Shown piece after piece: positions 25,171 through 33,747 of a DNA stretch of 64,000 bases (position 1 is the stretch's first letter; each line of letters starts with the position of its first letter). Source of the DNA: Labrys okinawensis (GTDB lineage: Bacteria; Pseudomonadota; Alphaproteobacteria; Rhizobiales; Labraceae); assembly GCF_002982075.1 (NCBI RefSeq), contig NZ_PUEJ01000015.1:1-64000 (forward strand), read 5' to 3'. Under the pieces are notes generated by a model. That model saw only the letters and a list, made by a program, of their open reading frames with translations. It was not told the DNA's origin and did not search any database. Both the position numbers and the translations under genes were made by a program.

Positions 25171-25247
25171 GGGACCGGCGGCTTCCAGCCGGCTTTGCAA
25201 CCACTGTACTCGTCAAGAAGGAAGAGCCGGCTGGAAGTAGCGATCCC
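25171..25247. repeat. Nested palindrome element, core GCCGGCTGGAAG
   Basis: Left arm GGGACCGGCGGCTTCCAGCC plus GGC (25171-25193), right arm GCCGGCTGGAAG...ATCCC (25226-25247). Arms are inverted copies and each has an inner GGCT/AGCC hairpin. Similar outer ends (GGGACC) occur in the element at 33664-33743. Confidence 0.7.
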
Positions 25248-25297
25248 AGAAAACCGGCGCTGCGCCTATCGCTTGTTCGGTCTTGATACCGTTGGGC

Positions 25298-26839
25298 TCA
25301 TCCCCCGATCTCCTCCTTGCGCCTGGCGATATAGGCATCAACAGCCTCACGCACGGCCGGATCGAGGGGCGGCGGGACATAGGCATTCCGCGTTTTTTTC
25401 CAGACATCCAGTGCACGGTCGGTCGCCGTGCGCTCGCCGGCGTCGCGCCAGTTCTCGAAATTGGACCAGTCGGAGAGCACGGGGCGATAGAAGGCGTTCT
25501 CGTAGCGGGCGAGCGTGTGGGGCGAGCCGAAGAAATGGCCGCCCGGCGCCACACCCCGGATGGCATCAAGGGCGATCTCGTCGTCGCCGAACTCGACGGG
25601 CTTGAGGATCTCGGCCCAGCCGCGCAGCAATTCGGCGTCGATCACGATCTTTTCGAGGCTCGCCGACAGCCCGCCTTCGAGCCAGCCGGCCGCGTGATTG
25701 ATGAGATGGCTGTGGCTCATGATCGCCGCCCAGAGCGAGAAGCTGGTCTCCCAGGTCGCCTGGGCGTCCGGGGCCGGGCTGGCATTGACGGCGCTGGTGC
25801 GCACCGGCACGCCGAGGCGCCGGCCGAGCTGGGCCGTCGCCAGGGCCGCATTGACATATTCGGGCGTTCCGAAGGCGGGGGAGCCGGTCTTCATGTCGAC
25901 ATTGGAGGTGAAGCCGCCCATCACGCAGGGCGCGCCAGGCCTCAGCATCTGGCAGAGCGCGATGATCGACAGGGCCTCGGCCGTCTGCTGCACCAGGGCA
26001 CCGGCGAGGGTCACCGGGGCCATCGCGCCCATCAGCGTGAAGGGCGTGATCACCACGCATTGGCCATGTTCGGCCATGATCATGATGCTGTCGAGGATGT
26101 CCTCGTCGACCACGCGGGGCGAATTGACGTTGGTCACCGTCATCAGGGTCGGGCGTTCGGCGAGGGTTTCGATGCTGCAGCCATGCTCGATCGCCGAAAG
26201 CGCCAGCGCATCGCGTGCCTGCACGCCGCCGACGCCGCGCGCCGCCCAGACCAGATCCGACAATTCAATATGGGCGCGGTACATTTCCAGATGCCGCACA
26301 GGGACGGCGACATCGACCGGCTCCACCACCACGCCGCCCTGCCAATGCAGCAGCCCGAGGCCGTTGGTGATCTTGAGGATGTCGCGGAAGGCCTCGAGGT
26401 CGCCATAGCGGCGGCCGCGATCGAGGTCGCGGATGTTGGGCGCGCCGTTGACGGGGCCGAAATTGACGACATTGCCGCCCACATGCAGGTCCCGTTCGGG
26501 ATTGCGGGCATGCAGGACGAAGCTGCCGGGCGCCTTGGCCAGCATGGCCTCGACGATGTCGCGGCCGAGGCGCACCATCTGCGTCGCTTCGTCGACCAGG
26601 GCGCCATGGGCGGCATAGGCCTGGCGCGCCCTCGGGCTGAGGATCTTCATGCCGTCGGTTTCGAGCAGCGCATAGGCGGCATCGAGGATGCGCTCGACCT
26701 GCTCGGGCGAGAGGATATCGACCGGCGCGAAGCGGTTGGTCAGCCGCGGCAATTGCGTCGTCAACGGTCCAGTGTTGCGGGCGCCGCGCTCGCGCCGGCC
26801 GGCACGGCCGTGCTCAGACCCGGTGTTTTCCCGGCTCAT
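25298..26839 (-). CDS. MttB-family (non-pyrrolysine) methyltransferase
   Basis: 513 residues, matching the trimethylamine methyltransferase (MttB) superfamily length. Conserved blocks include GVQARDALALSAIEHG, PTLMTVTNVNSPRVVDEDILDSIM, ITPFTLMGAMAPVTLAGALVQQ and GGFTSNVDMKTGSPAFGTPEY. The frame is continuous with no internal amber codon, so it is of the non-pyrrolysine branch; characterised members of that branch demethylate quaternary amines such as glycine betaine and pass the methyl to a corrinoid protein. No corrinoid protein gene is present here. Its ATG overlaps the stop of the dimethylglycine dehydrogenase-like gene (ATGA), pointing to betaine-type substrate degradation. Confidence 0.88.
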   Translation of the reverse strand: MSRENTGSEHGRAGRRERGARNTGPLTTQLPRLTNRFAPVDILSPEQVERILDAAYALLETDGMKILSPRARQAYAAHGALVDEATQMVRLGRDIVEAMLAKAPGSFVLHARNPERDLHVGGNVVNFGPVNGAPNIRDLDRGRRYGDLEAFRDILKITNGLGLLHWQGGVVVEPVDVAVPVRHLEMYRAHIELSDLVWAARGVGGVQARDALALSAIEHGCSIETLAERPTLMTVTNVNSPRVVDEDILDSIMIMAEHGQCVVITPFTLMGAMAPVTLAGALVQQTAEALSIIALCQMLRPGAPCVMGGFTSNVDMKTGSPAFGTPEYVNAALATAQLGRRLGVPVRTSAVNASPAPDAQATWETSFSLWAAIMSHSHLINHAAGWLEGGLSASLEKIVIDAELLRGWAEILKPVEFGDDEIALDAIRGVAPGGHFFGSPHTLARYENAFYRPVLSDWSNFENWRDAGERTATDRALDVWKKTRNAYVPPPLDPAVREAVDAYIARRKEEIGG

Positions 26840-29247
26840 CCGCGCAGCCTCCCGCCATTGGGATCGTGCAGGGGTGCCGCGCGCAGGATGGCCGGACGAT
26901 CCTCACCGAAAATGTCGATGGCGAAGGCGGCACCCTCCTCGTGATACTCGCTCTTGACGTAGCCGATGGCGAGGCTCTTGCCGACATAATGGCCATAGCC
27001 GCCCGAAGTGACATGGCCGACGACCTTGCCGTCCTTGAGGATCGGCTCGTAGCCGATCACCTCGGTATCGGTATCGACCTCCAGCACCGCAAGCCGCCGC
27101 TTCGGGCCGCGCTCGCGCTCCGCCAGCACGGCGTCACGGCCGGTGAAGCCCTCTTTCTTGAAGTCGATGAAGAGGTCGAGCCCGGTTTCGGCCGGGGTGT
27201 AATCAGGCCGGAAATCCTTGTTGAAGGAGCCATAGCCCTTTTCGAGGCGCAAGGAAGAGAGCGCCCTGCCCCCGAACAGTTTGAGTCCGAGGTCGGCGCC
27301 CGCTTCGACGATCTCGTCATAGAGCGTGGCCTGGAAATCCGGCGTGCTCCAGACTTCATAGCCGAGCTCGCCGGTGAAGCCGGCGCGCGAGAAGATCACC
27401 GGGGACATGCCGACCGCCGTCTCCTTGACGGCGAAGAGCTTGAAGGCGTCCGGCGAGAGATCCTCGCGCATGAGGCGCTGCATCAGCGTGCGGGCGTTCG
27501 GGCCGGCAACGGAAAAGCCCGTCAGGGTCGAAGCCGCCGAGCGCACATGCACGTTTTCGGGCGGCTCTTGCTGCCAGAACCAGCGCAGGTGATAAGCCTC
27601 GGCAAAGCCCGAGCCGATCAGGAGATAGCGATCGATGGCGAGGCAGGCGATGGAGAGATCGCCGACGATGCGGCCCTGCGAGTTGAGCATCGGCGCGATC
27701 GCCATGCGACCCGGGCGGGGCAGCTTGCAGGCCAGCAGCTTGTCGAGCCAGGCGCGCGCACCGGCGCCGGTGATCTCGTATTTGCCGTAGTTGGACGTTT
27801 CATAGAGACCGACGGCTTCGCGCACGGCCAGGCATTCGGCCTTCACATAGGGGAAGGCGTTGGAGCGCCTGTAGGTGGGATTCTCGACGGGTTCGACGCC
27901 CGGCGGGGCAAACCAGAGCGCGTGTTCCAGGCCGAAATTGGCGCCGAACACCGCGCCGGCCTTCTTCAGGCGGCCATAGACCGGCGTGCGGCGCAGCGGG
28001 CGGGCATCCGGCAGTTCCTCGTTCGGAAAGGCGAGGCGGAAGCGGCGGCGATAATTCTCGATCACCTTGGCCTTGGTGTAGCGCGGCGTGGCGAACACGC
28101 CGAAGCGGGCGACGTCCATGGCCATGATGTCGGCGCCCGGATCGCCCTCGGCCATCCAGCGCGACAGGGTCAGCCCGATGCCGCCCCCCTGGCTGAAGCC
28201 CGCCATCACGGCGCAGGCGACCCAGAAATTCGGCAGGCCCCTGATCGGGCCGACCAGCGGATTGCCATCGGGGGCGAAGGTGAAGGGCCCGTTGATCGAT
28301 TTCTTGATGCCGGCGCGCCCGACGGCCGGAAAATGCTCGAAGCCGACTTCCAGCTCGGGGGCGATGCGGTCGAAATTGTCGGGCAAGAGCTGGGTGGCGA
28401 AATCATCCGGCGTCTTGTCGACCGACCAGGGCGTGCAATTGTGCTCATAGGTGCCGAGCAGCGCGCCCTTACCCTCCTGGCGCACATAGATCTCGCCGGA
28501 GAAATCGGTGGTGTTGATGATCTCCTTCTCGAGGCCCTCCAGCTCCGGGATGGCTTCGGTGACGATGTAATGGTGCTCCATCGCCAGCACCGGCAGCTCG
28601 ATGCCGACCATGCGCCCGATCTCGCGAGCCCACAGGCCGCCGGCATTCACCACATGCTCGGCATGGATGGAGCCCTTGTCGGTGGCGACGTCCCAAGAGC
28701 CGTCGGGACGCTGGCTGAGGCCGGTGACCCGGGTGAAGCGATGGATCTCGGCGCCGAGCTTGCGGGCCGCGGCGGCATAGGCGTGGGTGGTGCCCCAGGG
28801 ATCGACATGGCCGCCATCCGAGCGCCAGAGCGCACCGGTGAAGTATTTCTCCTCGATCAGCACGTTGCGCCGCTTGGCTTCGGCCACCGGGATGATCTCG
28901 GTTTCCATGTCGAGGTAGCGGGCCCGGCTGGCGACCAGGCGCAGATAGTCCATCTCGCCCTCATTGGCGGCGAGCATCAGGCCGCCATTGGCGTGGATGC
29001 CGCAGGACTGACCCGTCAGCGCCTCCAGCTCGCGATAGAGGTCGATCGTATATTTCTGCAGCTTGGAGACGTTGGCATCGCCATTGAAGGTGTGCATGCC
29101 GCCGGCGGCGTGCCAGGTCGAGCCCGAGGTCAGCTCGTTCTTCTCGATGAGGGCGACGTCCGTCCAACCGATCTTGGCCAGGTGATAGAGGATGGAACAT
29201 CCCACCACGCCCCCGCCGATCACCACGGCACGCACTTCGCTCTTCAT
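26836..29247 (-). CDS. Dimethylglycine/sarcosine dehydrogenase-like flavoprotein
   Basis: 803 residues from ATG 29247 (MKSEVRAVVIGGG), with AAAGGG upstream; a longer frame to 29289 is unlikely. The FAD loop is VIGGGVVGCSIL (residues 9-20), and SGSTWHAAGG carries the histidine (H46) that binds FAD covalently in this family. A DAO oxidoreductase domain spans about 5-370, followed by a GCV_T folate-binding domain (about 420-700) and GCV_T C-terminal domain to the end. These enzymes oxidise N-methyl groups of dimethylglycine or sarcosine and hand the one-carbon unit to tetrahydrofolate. It is the first gene of a coupled pair with the MttB homologue. Confidence 0.88.
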   Translation of the reverse strand: MKSEVRAVVIGGGVVGCSILYHLAKIGWTDVALIEKNELTSGSTWHAAGGMHTFNGDANVSKLQKYTIDLYRELEALTGQSCGIHANGGLMLAANEGEMDYLRLVASRARYLDMETEIIPVAEAKRRNVLIEEKYFTGALWRSDGGHVDPWGTTHAYAAAARKLGAEIHRFTRVTGLSQRPDGSWDVATDKGSIHAEHVVNAGGLWAREIGRMVGIELPVLAMEHHYIVTEAIPELEGLEKEIINTTDFSGEIYVRQEGKGALLGTYEHNCTPWSVDKTPDDFATQLLPDNFDRIAPELEVGFEHFPAVGRAGIKKSINGPFTFAPDGNPLVGPIRGLPNFWVACAVMAGFSQGGGIGLTLSRWMAEGDPGADIMAMDVARFGVFATPRYTKAKVIENYRRRFRLAFPNEELPDARPLRRTPVYGRLKKAGAVFGANFGLEHALWFAPPGVEPVENPTYRRSNAFPYVKAECLAVREAVGLYETSNYGKYEITGAGARAWLDKLLACKLPRPGRMAIAPMLNSQGRIVGDLSIACLAIDRYLLIGSGFAEAYHLRWFWQQEPPENVHVRSAASTLTGFSVAGPNARTLMQRLMREDLSPDAFKLFAVKETAVGMSPVIFSRAGFTGELGYEVWSTPDFQATLYDEIVEAGADLGLKLFGGRALSSLRLEKGYGSFNKDFRPDYTPAETGLDLFIDFKKEGFTGRDAVLAERERGPKRRLAVLEVDTDTEVIGYEPILKDGKVVGHVTSGGYGHYVGKSLAIGYVKSEYHEEGAAFAIDIFGEDRPAILRAAPLHDPNGGRLRG

Positions 29248-29458
29248 TCTCGAGACCCTTTCAAAGCATGAGTCCCTGATACACGACATCAGCCCGCTTC
29301 GCGACGATGGTAGGGAAAACGCATCGATGACAAAACAAACATGATGAGAGTCAACTTATCGGGCCTTACGACCTAAAAGTTTGAATTATAAACAATTGGT
29401 AGAGATGGAAACGAACATTTCAGGCATGGGCCCGATCTTGCGGAGTACAGCGCAAGAC

Positions 29459-29561
29459 AGGTGGATCGATCTCCAGATCGACCATCTTGAAACTGCCCCG
29501 CTCGAAGGAAGATGGTCGATCCAGCTCCATCAAATAATGGAGCTGAGGAGATCGACCCACC
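29459..29561. repeat. Nested palindrome element, core TCGATC, with expanded second loop
   Basis: First hairpin TCGATCTCCAGATCGA followed by CCATCTTGAAAC, as in the other copies. In the second half the arms TGGTCGATC (29513-29521) and GATCGACCCA (29550-29559) enclose a long loop that itself contains the hairpin CAGCTCCAT...ATGGAGCTG. It lies 20 bases before the antiporter gene end. Confidence 0.8.
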
Positions 29562-29580
29562 AATCTGGCTCCTGCCCGCC

Positions 29581-31203
29581 TCACCCTGTCGCGAAGCGGG
29601 CCTCCAACAGGTCCAGCTCGCGCACCAATTTGCGAGCTACCTCGTCCGAAAGCCGCCGTGTCCGGGCGTATTGGAAGATCTCGTCGCGCTCGGCCCTGAG
29701 GCCCGCCAGGCGCAGCTGGCGCTCGATCTCGTCGATCCGGCGAGTCAGCTCGGCTTCCTCGCCGGTCTGCAGATGCCCGTCGATGCGCTGGCGATAGAGT
29801 TCCATGATGCGCACGCTGGCATCGACATAGAGATCGGCATCGCTGCGTCCCAGTCCCAATTCGTGCTGGGTGCGCTCGATCGCCTTGATGGCGGCCTCCG
29901 CCGCAGCGATGCGGGCCTGGTCCTCCTCTTCCTGATGGGACGGTTCGGGCGGCAATTCCAGGCCCTTGAGCAGCCGGGGAAGCCCCACGCTCGCTGCCAC
30001 CAGGGACATCACGATCACCCCGGCCGCCAGGAAGATGGCGAGATCGCGCGCCGGGAAGGGCGAACCGTCGGTCAGGGCCAGAGGCAGCGTCAGCACGCCG
30101 GCCAGGGTGATGGCGCCCCGCACGCCGGCGAGCGAGGCGGCGGCGATCAGCCGCCAGCTTGGCAGCATCACCGCCTTGCCCTTGCGGGCGGCGCGGAACA
30201 GGGTGAAGCGCAGCGAGGTCCACACCCACAGGAAACGCAGGATCGCCAGCGCCAGCGTGATGGCGAGGACGTAGACGATCATCCAGATCGCCCCATGGCT
30301 CTCGGCCGCAGCCGCGACGATCTGGGGAATCTGCTCGCCGAGCAGCACGAAGATGATGCCGTTGGCCGCGAACTGCACCATGTCCCACACCGCGCCGCCG
30401 CGCATGCGGGCCGCGACCAGCGACTGCCCCAAACGCTCGACATAGCTCATGGTCATGCCGGCGGCGACGGCCGCCAGGATGCCGGAGCAATGCAATTCTT
30501 CGGCCAGGAGGTAGGCGGCGAAGGGGATCAGCAGGCTGACCAGCACCTGGGAGCCCGCCTCGTCGCCGAAGCGGCGCGCAACCCAGCGATTGGCGAGGGA
30601 CGCACCCCAGGTGACGGCAATGCCGATGGCAATGCCCCCGCTCGCCACCCACAGGAAGGTGCCGAGCGCACTGGTGAAGGAGAAGGTGCCGGTCAGGGCC
30701 GCGGCGACGGCAAAACGCATGCAGACCAGGCCGGAGGCATCGTTCAGCAGCGATTCGCCTTCCAGCACATGCATCAGCCGCTTGGGGATGGGCACTCGGG
30801 CCGCGATGGCCGATACCGCGATCGGATCCGTCGGCGACAGCACGGCGGCGAGCGCAAAGGCCACCGCCAGCGGCATGGACGGGATGATCCAGTGAATGAA
30901 GAAGCCGACCCCGATCACGGTGAACACAACCAGGCCGAAGGCGAGCTCGAGGATGGTGCCCTTGTCGCGGAACAGGCCATCCTTTGGAATGCGCCAGCCA
31001 TCCAGGAACAGCAGTGGCGGCAGGAACAGGAGGAAGAAGACCTGCGGATCGAGCTCGACCCTGAAATTGGCAAAGGACGCGATGAGCGCGCCGAAGCCGA
31101 TCTGAACCAGTGGCAGAGGCAGGACGATGGGCAGCATCCTGGCCAGCGCGCCGCTGAGAACGACCGCCAGCAACAACAATAGAATGACCGAGATCGTCTC
31201 CAT
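29581..31203 (-). CDS. CPA1-type Na+/H+ antiporter
   Basis: 540 residues: about twelve membrane helices in residues 1-410, then a hydrophilic tail of about 130 residues. The ion-binding signature is in LAAVLSPTDPIAVSAIA and ESLLNDASGLV; FFLLFLPPLLFLDGWRI and SLAGVRGAITLAG are further CPA1 marks (YjcE/NhaP-like). The tail is helical and charged and may be regulatory. It exchanges cytoplasmic monovalent cation for protons across the inner membrane; ion specificity cannot be read. Single gene transcribed away from the DUF485-actP pair. Confidence 0.9.
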   Translation of the reverse strand: METISVILLLLLAVVLSGALARMLPIVLPLPLVQIGFGALIASFANFRVELDPQVFFLLFLPPLLFLDGWRIPKDGLFRDKGTILELAFGLVVFTVIGVGFFIHWIIPSMPLAVAFALAAVLSPTDPIAVSAIAARVPIPKRLMHVLEGESLLNDASGLVCMRFAVAAALTGTFSFTSALGTFLWVASGGIAIGIAVTWGASLANRWVARRFGDEAGSQVLVSLLIPFAAYLLAEELHCSGILAAVAAGMTMSYVERLGQSLVAARMRGGAVWDMVQFAANGIIFVLLGEQIPQIVAAAAESHGAIWMIVYVLAITLALAILRFLWVWTSLRFTLFRAARKGKAVMLPSWRLIAAASLAGVRGAITLAGVLTLPLALTDGSPFPARDLAIFLAAGVIVMSLVAASVGLPRLLKGLELPPEPSHQEEEDQARIAAAEAAIKAIERTQHELGLGRSDADLYVDASVRIMELYRQRIDGHLQTGEEAELTRRIDEIERQLRLAGLRAERDEIFQYARTRRLSDEVARKLVRELDLLEARFATG

Positions 31204-31629
31204 GCCCGCCTTGTCCGCTCGTGTTGCGGTCAGGCTAGGAAGCGGCTGTTAAGATATTGTTGACCAGTCCGAGTTTTCACCAGCACGCGGGCAGATGGGC
31301 CCATCCGGCATTGCTGCCGGACGACCGAGAATTTTCCAAGGAACCCAGGCTACGACCAAGCCTCATCAACGCAATAACGCACAACAACAGGCGCAGGACG
31401 GCCAAGGGATGGGCATAGCCGCAATTGTCCATTGCGCGACATGTTGGCTTAATTCTAAAGCATTTTGCGATTAGACGGAGTCACCAAGAATCGCAAAGAC
31501 GCGTCAGAACAATAACCTAGAGCAAATAAGCGTTCACGCTTGAACGCGCTTTGCTCTAGGTTGAACCAGATGGTGGGCCGACAAAAATCTGGGCTGCCTT
31601 GCCGGTAAAGCGGCGTCGGGGGAAACAAC
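31204..31629 (+). promoter_or_regulatory. Divergent intergenic region with candidate promoter for DUF485-actP
   Basis: 426 bases without a gene. TTGTCC (31425-31430), 17 bases, CTTAAT (31448-31453) form a reasonable plus-strand promoter about 180 bases before the DUF485 start. A hairpin repeat follows at 31517-31559. The rest holds the antiporter's upstream region with no clear site. Confidence 0.45.
31517..31559. repeat. Hairpin repeat CTAGAGCAAATAAGCG
   Basis: CTAGAGCAAATAAGCGTTC, a short loop, then GAACGCGCTTTGCTCTAG: outer arms CTAGAGCAAA/TTTGCTCTAG and inner CGTTC/GAACG. Preceded by CGCAAAGACGC as in the related copy at 8744-8787, where the outer bases have changed on both arms to GG/CC. 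It lies in the leader of the acetate permease operon. Confidence 0.8.
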
Positions 31630-31932
31630 ATGTCTTCTTACAAATCCATTGAGCAAAATCCGAAATATCAGGAACTGGTGCGGCGCCGAAGAACGCTCAG
31701 CCTCACGCTTTCGGCAATCATGATGATCATCTATTTCGGCTTCATCCTGGTCGTGGCCTATCTGCCGGGCGTGCTCGGGCAGCATCTGGGCACCGGCGTC
31801 ACCACCATCGGCATTCCGATCGGCATCCTCGTCATCATCGCGGCCTTCATCCTCACCGGCATCTATGTCCGCAAGGCCAATGCGGAATTCGACACGCTGA
31901 CCCAGGAGATCGTCAAGGAGGCACGCGGATGA
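31630..31932 (+). CDS. DUF485 membrane protein (YjcH-like)
   Basis: 100 residues with two membrane helices (about residues 25-47 and 57-80). NPKYQELVRRRRTLSLTLSAIMM and YVRKANAEFDTLTQEIVKEA are typical of DUF485. It precedes the acetate permease gene and overlaps it by ATGA, the standard yjcH-actP arrangement. Its role is probably to assist the permease; no biochemical function is established. Confidence 0.92.
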   Translation: MSSYKSIEQNPKYQELVRRRRTLSLTLSAIMMIIYFGFILVVAYLPGVLGQHLGTGVTTIGIPIGILVIIAAFILTGIYVRKANAEFDTLTQEIVKEARG

Positions 31933-33605
31933 AGCGCAGCACCCTCGCCCTCGCCGCCTTCCTGCCGGCTCTCACCGCCACCCAGGCCCTCGCCGACGCG
32001 GTCTCCGGACCGGTCCAGCAGCAGGCGACCAACTGGCACGCCATCGTCATGTTCGGCCTGTTCGTCCTTCTCACGCTGGGGATCACCGCCTGGGCCGCCA
32101 ACCGCACCAAATCGGCCTCGCAATTCTACACGGCGGGCGGCGGCATCACCGGCTTCCAGAACGGCCTTGCCATTGCCGGCGACTTCATGTCAGCGGCCTC
32201 CTTCCTCGGCATTTCCGGCCTGGTCTACATGAAGGGCTATGACGGCCTGATCTATTCGATCGGCTGGCTGGTCGGCTGGCCCATCGTCACCTTCCTGATC
32301 GCCGAGCCCCTGCGCAATCTCGGCAAGTTCACCTTCGCCGACGTCGCCTCCTTCCGCTTCAAGCAGACGCCGATCCGCGTGCTCGCAGCCTTCGGCACGC
32401 TGGTGACGGTGGCCTTCTACCTGATCGCCCAGATGGTCGGCGCCGGCAAGCTGATCCAGCTGCTGTTCGGGCTGCAATACAGCTACGCCGTCGTCATCGT
32501 CGGCGTCCTGATGATGCTCTACGTCACCTTCGGCGGCATGGTCGCCACCACCTGGGTGCAGCTGATCAAGGCCTGCCTGCTCTTGGGCGGCGCCACCTTC
32601 ATGGCCCTGATGGTGCTGCTCACCTTCAACTTCAGCCCCGAAGCCCTGTTCGCCAAGGCGGTGGAGGTCCATCCCAAGGGCGCGGCGATCATGCAGCCGG
32701 GCACGCTCGCCAATCCGCTCTCGGCCATCTCGCTCGGCCTCGCCTTGATGTTCGGCACGGCCGGCCTGCCGCACATCCTGATGCGCTTCTTCACCGTCGC
32801 CGACGCGAAGGAAGCCCGCAAATCGGTGTTCTACGCCACCGGCTTCATCGGCTATTTCTACATCCTCACCTTCATCATCGGCTTCGGCGCCATCACTCTG
32901 GTGTCGACCAACCCGGCCTTCCTGACTGATCCGTCCAAGGGGCTGGAGGCGATCCGGGGCGGCATCAACATGCCCGCCATCCATCTGGCCGACGCGGTCG
33001 GCGGCGATGTCTTCCTCGGCTTCATCGCCGCCGTCGCCTTCGCCACCATCCTGGCCGTGGTCTCCGGCCTGACGCTGGCGGGCGCCTCCGCCATCAGCCA
33101 CGACCTCTACGCCACCGTGATCAAGGGCGGCAAGGCCAGGGAGCAGGACGAGATCCGCGTTTCCAAGATCACCACCATCGTCCTCGGCATCGTCGCCATG
33201 GTGCTCGGCATCACCTTCGAGAACGTCAACGTCGCGTTCATGGTGGGCCTGGCCTTCGCCATCGCGGCCTCCTGCAACTTCCCGGTGCTGCTGATGTCGA
33301 TGATGTGGCGCGGCATGACCACGCGCGGCGCCGTGATGGGGGGTTATCTCGGCCTGATCTCGGCCCTGCTCGGCGTCATCTTCTCGCCCGGCGTGTGGGA
33401 AGCGGTGCTCGGCCACCCCAAGGGCTCGGCGCCGTTTCCCTATGAGAACCCCGCACTGTTCTCGATGGCCCTGGCCTTTGCCGGCATCTGGCTGTTCTCC
33501 AAGCTCGACAACAGCCAGCGCGCCGCCGAGGACCGGGCCGGCTTCGACGACCAGTATGTCCGGTCGCAGACCGGCATTGGCGCCACGGCGGCTGCCAAGC
33601 ATTGA
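31929..33605 (+). CDS. actP: Cation/acetate symporter
   Basis: 558 residues. A cleavable N-terminal segment (ALAAFLPALTATQALA) is followed by about thirteen membrane helices of the sodium:solute symporter family. Conserved parts include AASFLGISGLVYMKGYDGL, GLPHILMRFFTVADAKEARKS and LTLAGASAISHDLYA. It imports acetate and other short acids with a cation. It is coupled to the DUF485 gene by an overlapping start, and a GC-rich hairpin with TTTT lies 25 bases after the stop. Confidence 0.94.
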   Translation: MKRSTLALAAFLPALTATQALADAVSGPVQQQATNWHAIVMFGLFVLLTLGITAWAANRTKSASQFYTAGGGITGFQNGLAIAGDFMSAASFLGISGLVYMKGYDGLIYSIGWLVGWPIVTFLIAEPLRNLGKFTFADVASFRFKQTPIRVLAAFGTLVTVAFYLIAQMVGAGKLIQLLFGLQYSYAVVIVGVLMMLYVTFGGMVATTWVQLIKACLLLGGATFMALMVLLTFNFSPEALFAKAVEVHPKGAAIMQPGTLANPLSAISLGLALMFGTAGLPHILMRFFTVADAKEARKSVFYATGFIGYFYILTFIIGFGAITLVSTNPAFLTDPSKGLEAIRGGINMPAIHLADAVGGDVFLGFIAAVAFATILAVVSGLTLAGASAISHDLYATVIKGGKAREQDEIRVSKITTIVLGIVAMVLGITFENVNVAFMVGLAFAIAASCNFPVLLMSMMWRGMTTRGAVMGGYLGLISALLGVIFSPGVWEAVLGHPKGSAPFPYENPALFSMALAFAGIWLFSKLDNSQRAAEDRAGFDDQYVRSQTGIGATAAAKH

Positions 33606-33630
33606 GGCTCGCAGTATCGTTCGCAAATGA

Positions 33631-33660
33631 GCGTTCCGCCTTCTCCGGCGGAGCGCTTTT
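33631..33660 (+). terminator. Intrinsic terminator after actP
   Basis: GCGTTCCGCC pairs with GGCGGAGCGC (one G-T pair) across a six-base loop, followed directly by TTTT. It stands 25 bases after the actP stop and before a nested palindrome. Confidence 0.75.
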
Positions 33661-33663
33661 CCT

Positions 33664-33743
33664 GGGACCGCCAGCATCCTTGCTGGCCCTCACTTCCTGC
33701 ACACGCAGCGTCTCAAAGAGCCAGCAGGGATGCTGGCGGTCCC
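33664..33743. repeat. Nested palindrome element, core CCAGCA
   Basis: Left half GGGACCG then CCAGCATCCTTGCTGG (33671-33686); right half CCAGCAGGGATGCTGG (33721-33736) then CGGTCCC. Each half is a hairpin and the halves are inverted copies. It fills the convergent gap between actP and soxA. Confidence 0.85.
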
Positions 33744-33747
33744 GGGA

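Noticed and set aside
26836..26839. Pyrrolysine-type MttB with amber codon
   Set aside because: The methyltransferase frame is continuous with no internal TAG, so it belongs to the non-pyrrolysine branch.
26866..29271. Very long (801 codons) plus-strand frame opposite the dimethylglycine dehydrogenase-like gene
   Set aside because: Antisense product of high GC third positions; the minus strand carries the recognised flavoprotein.
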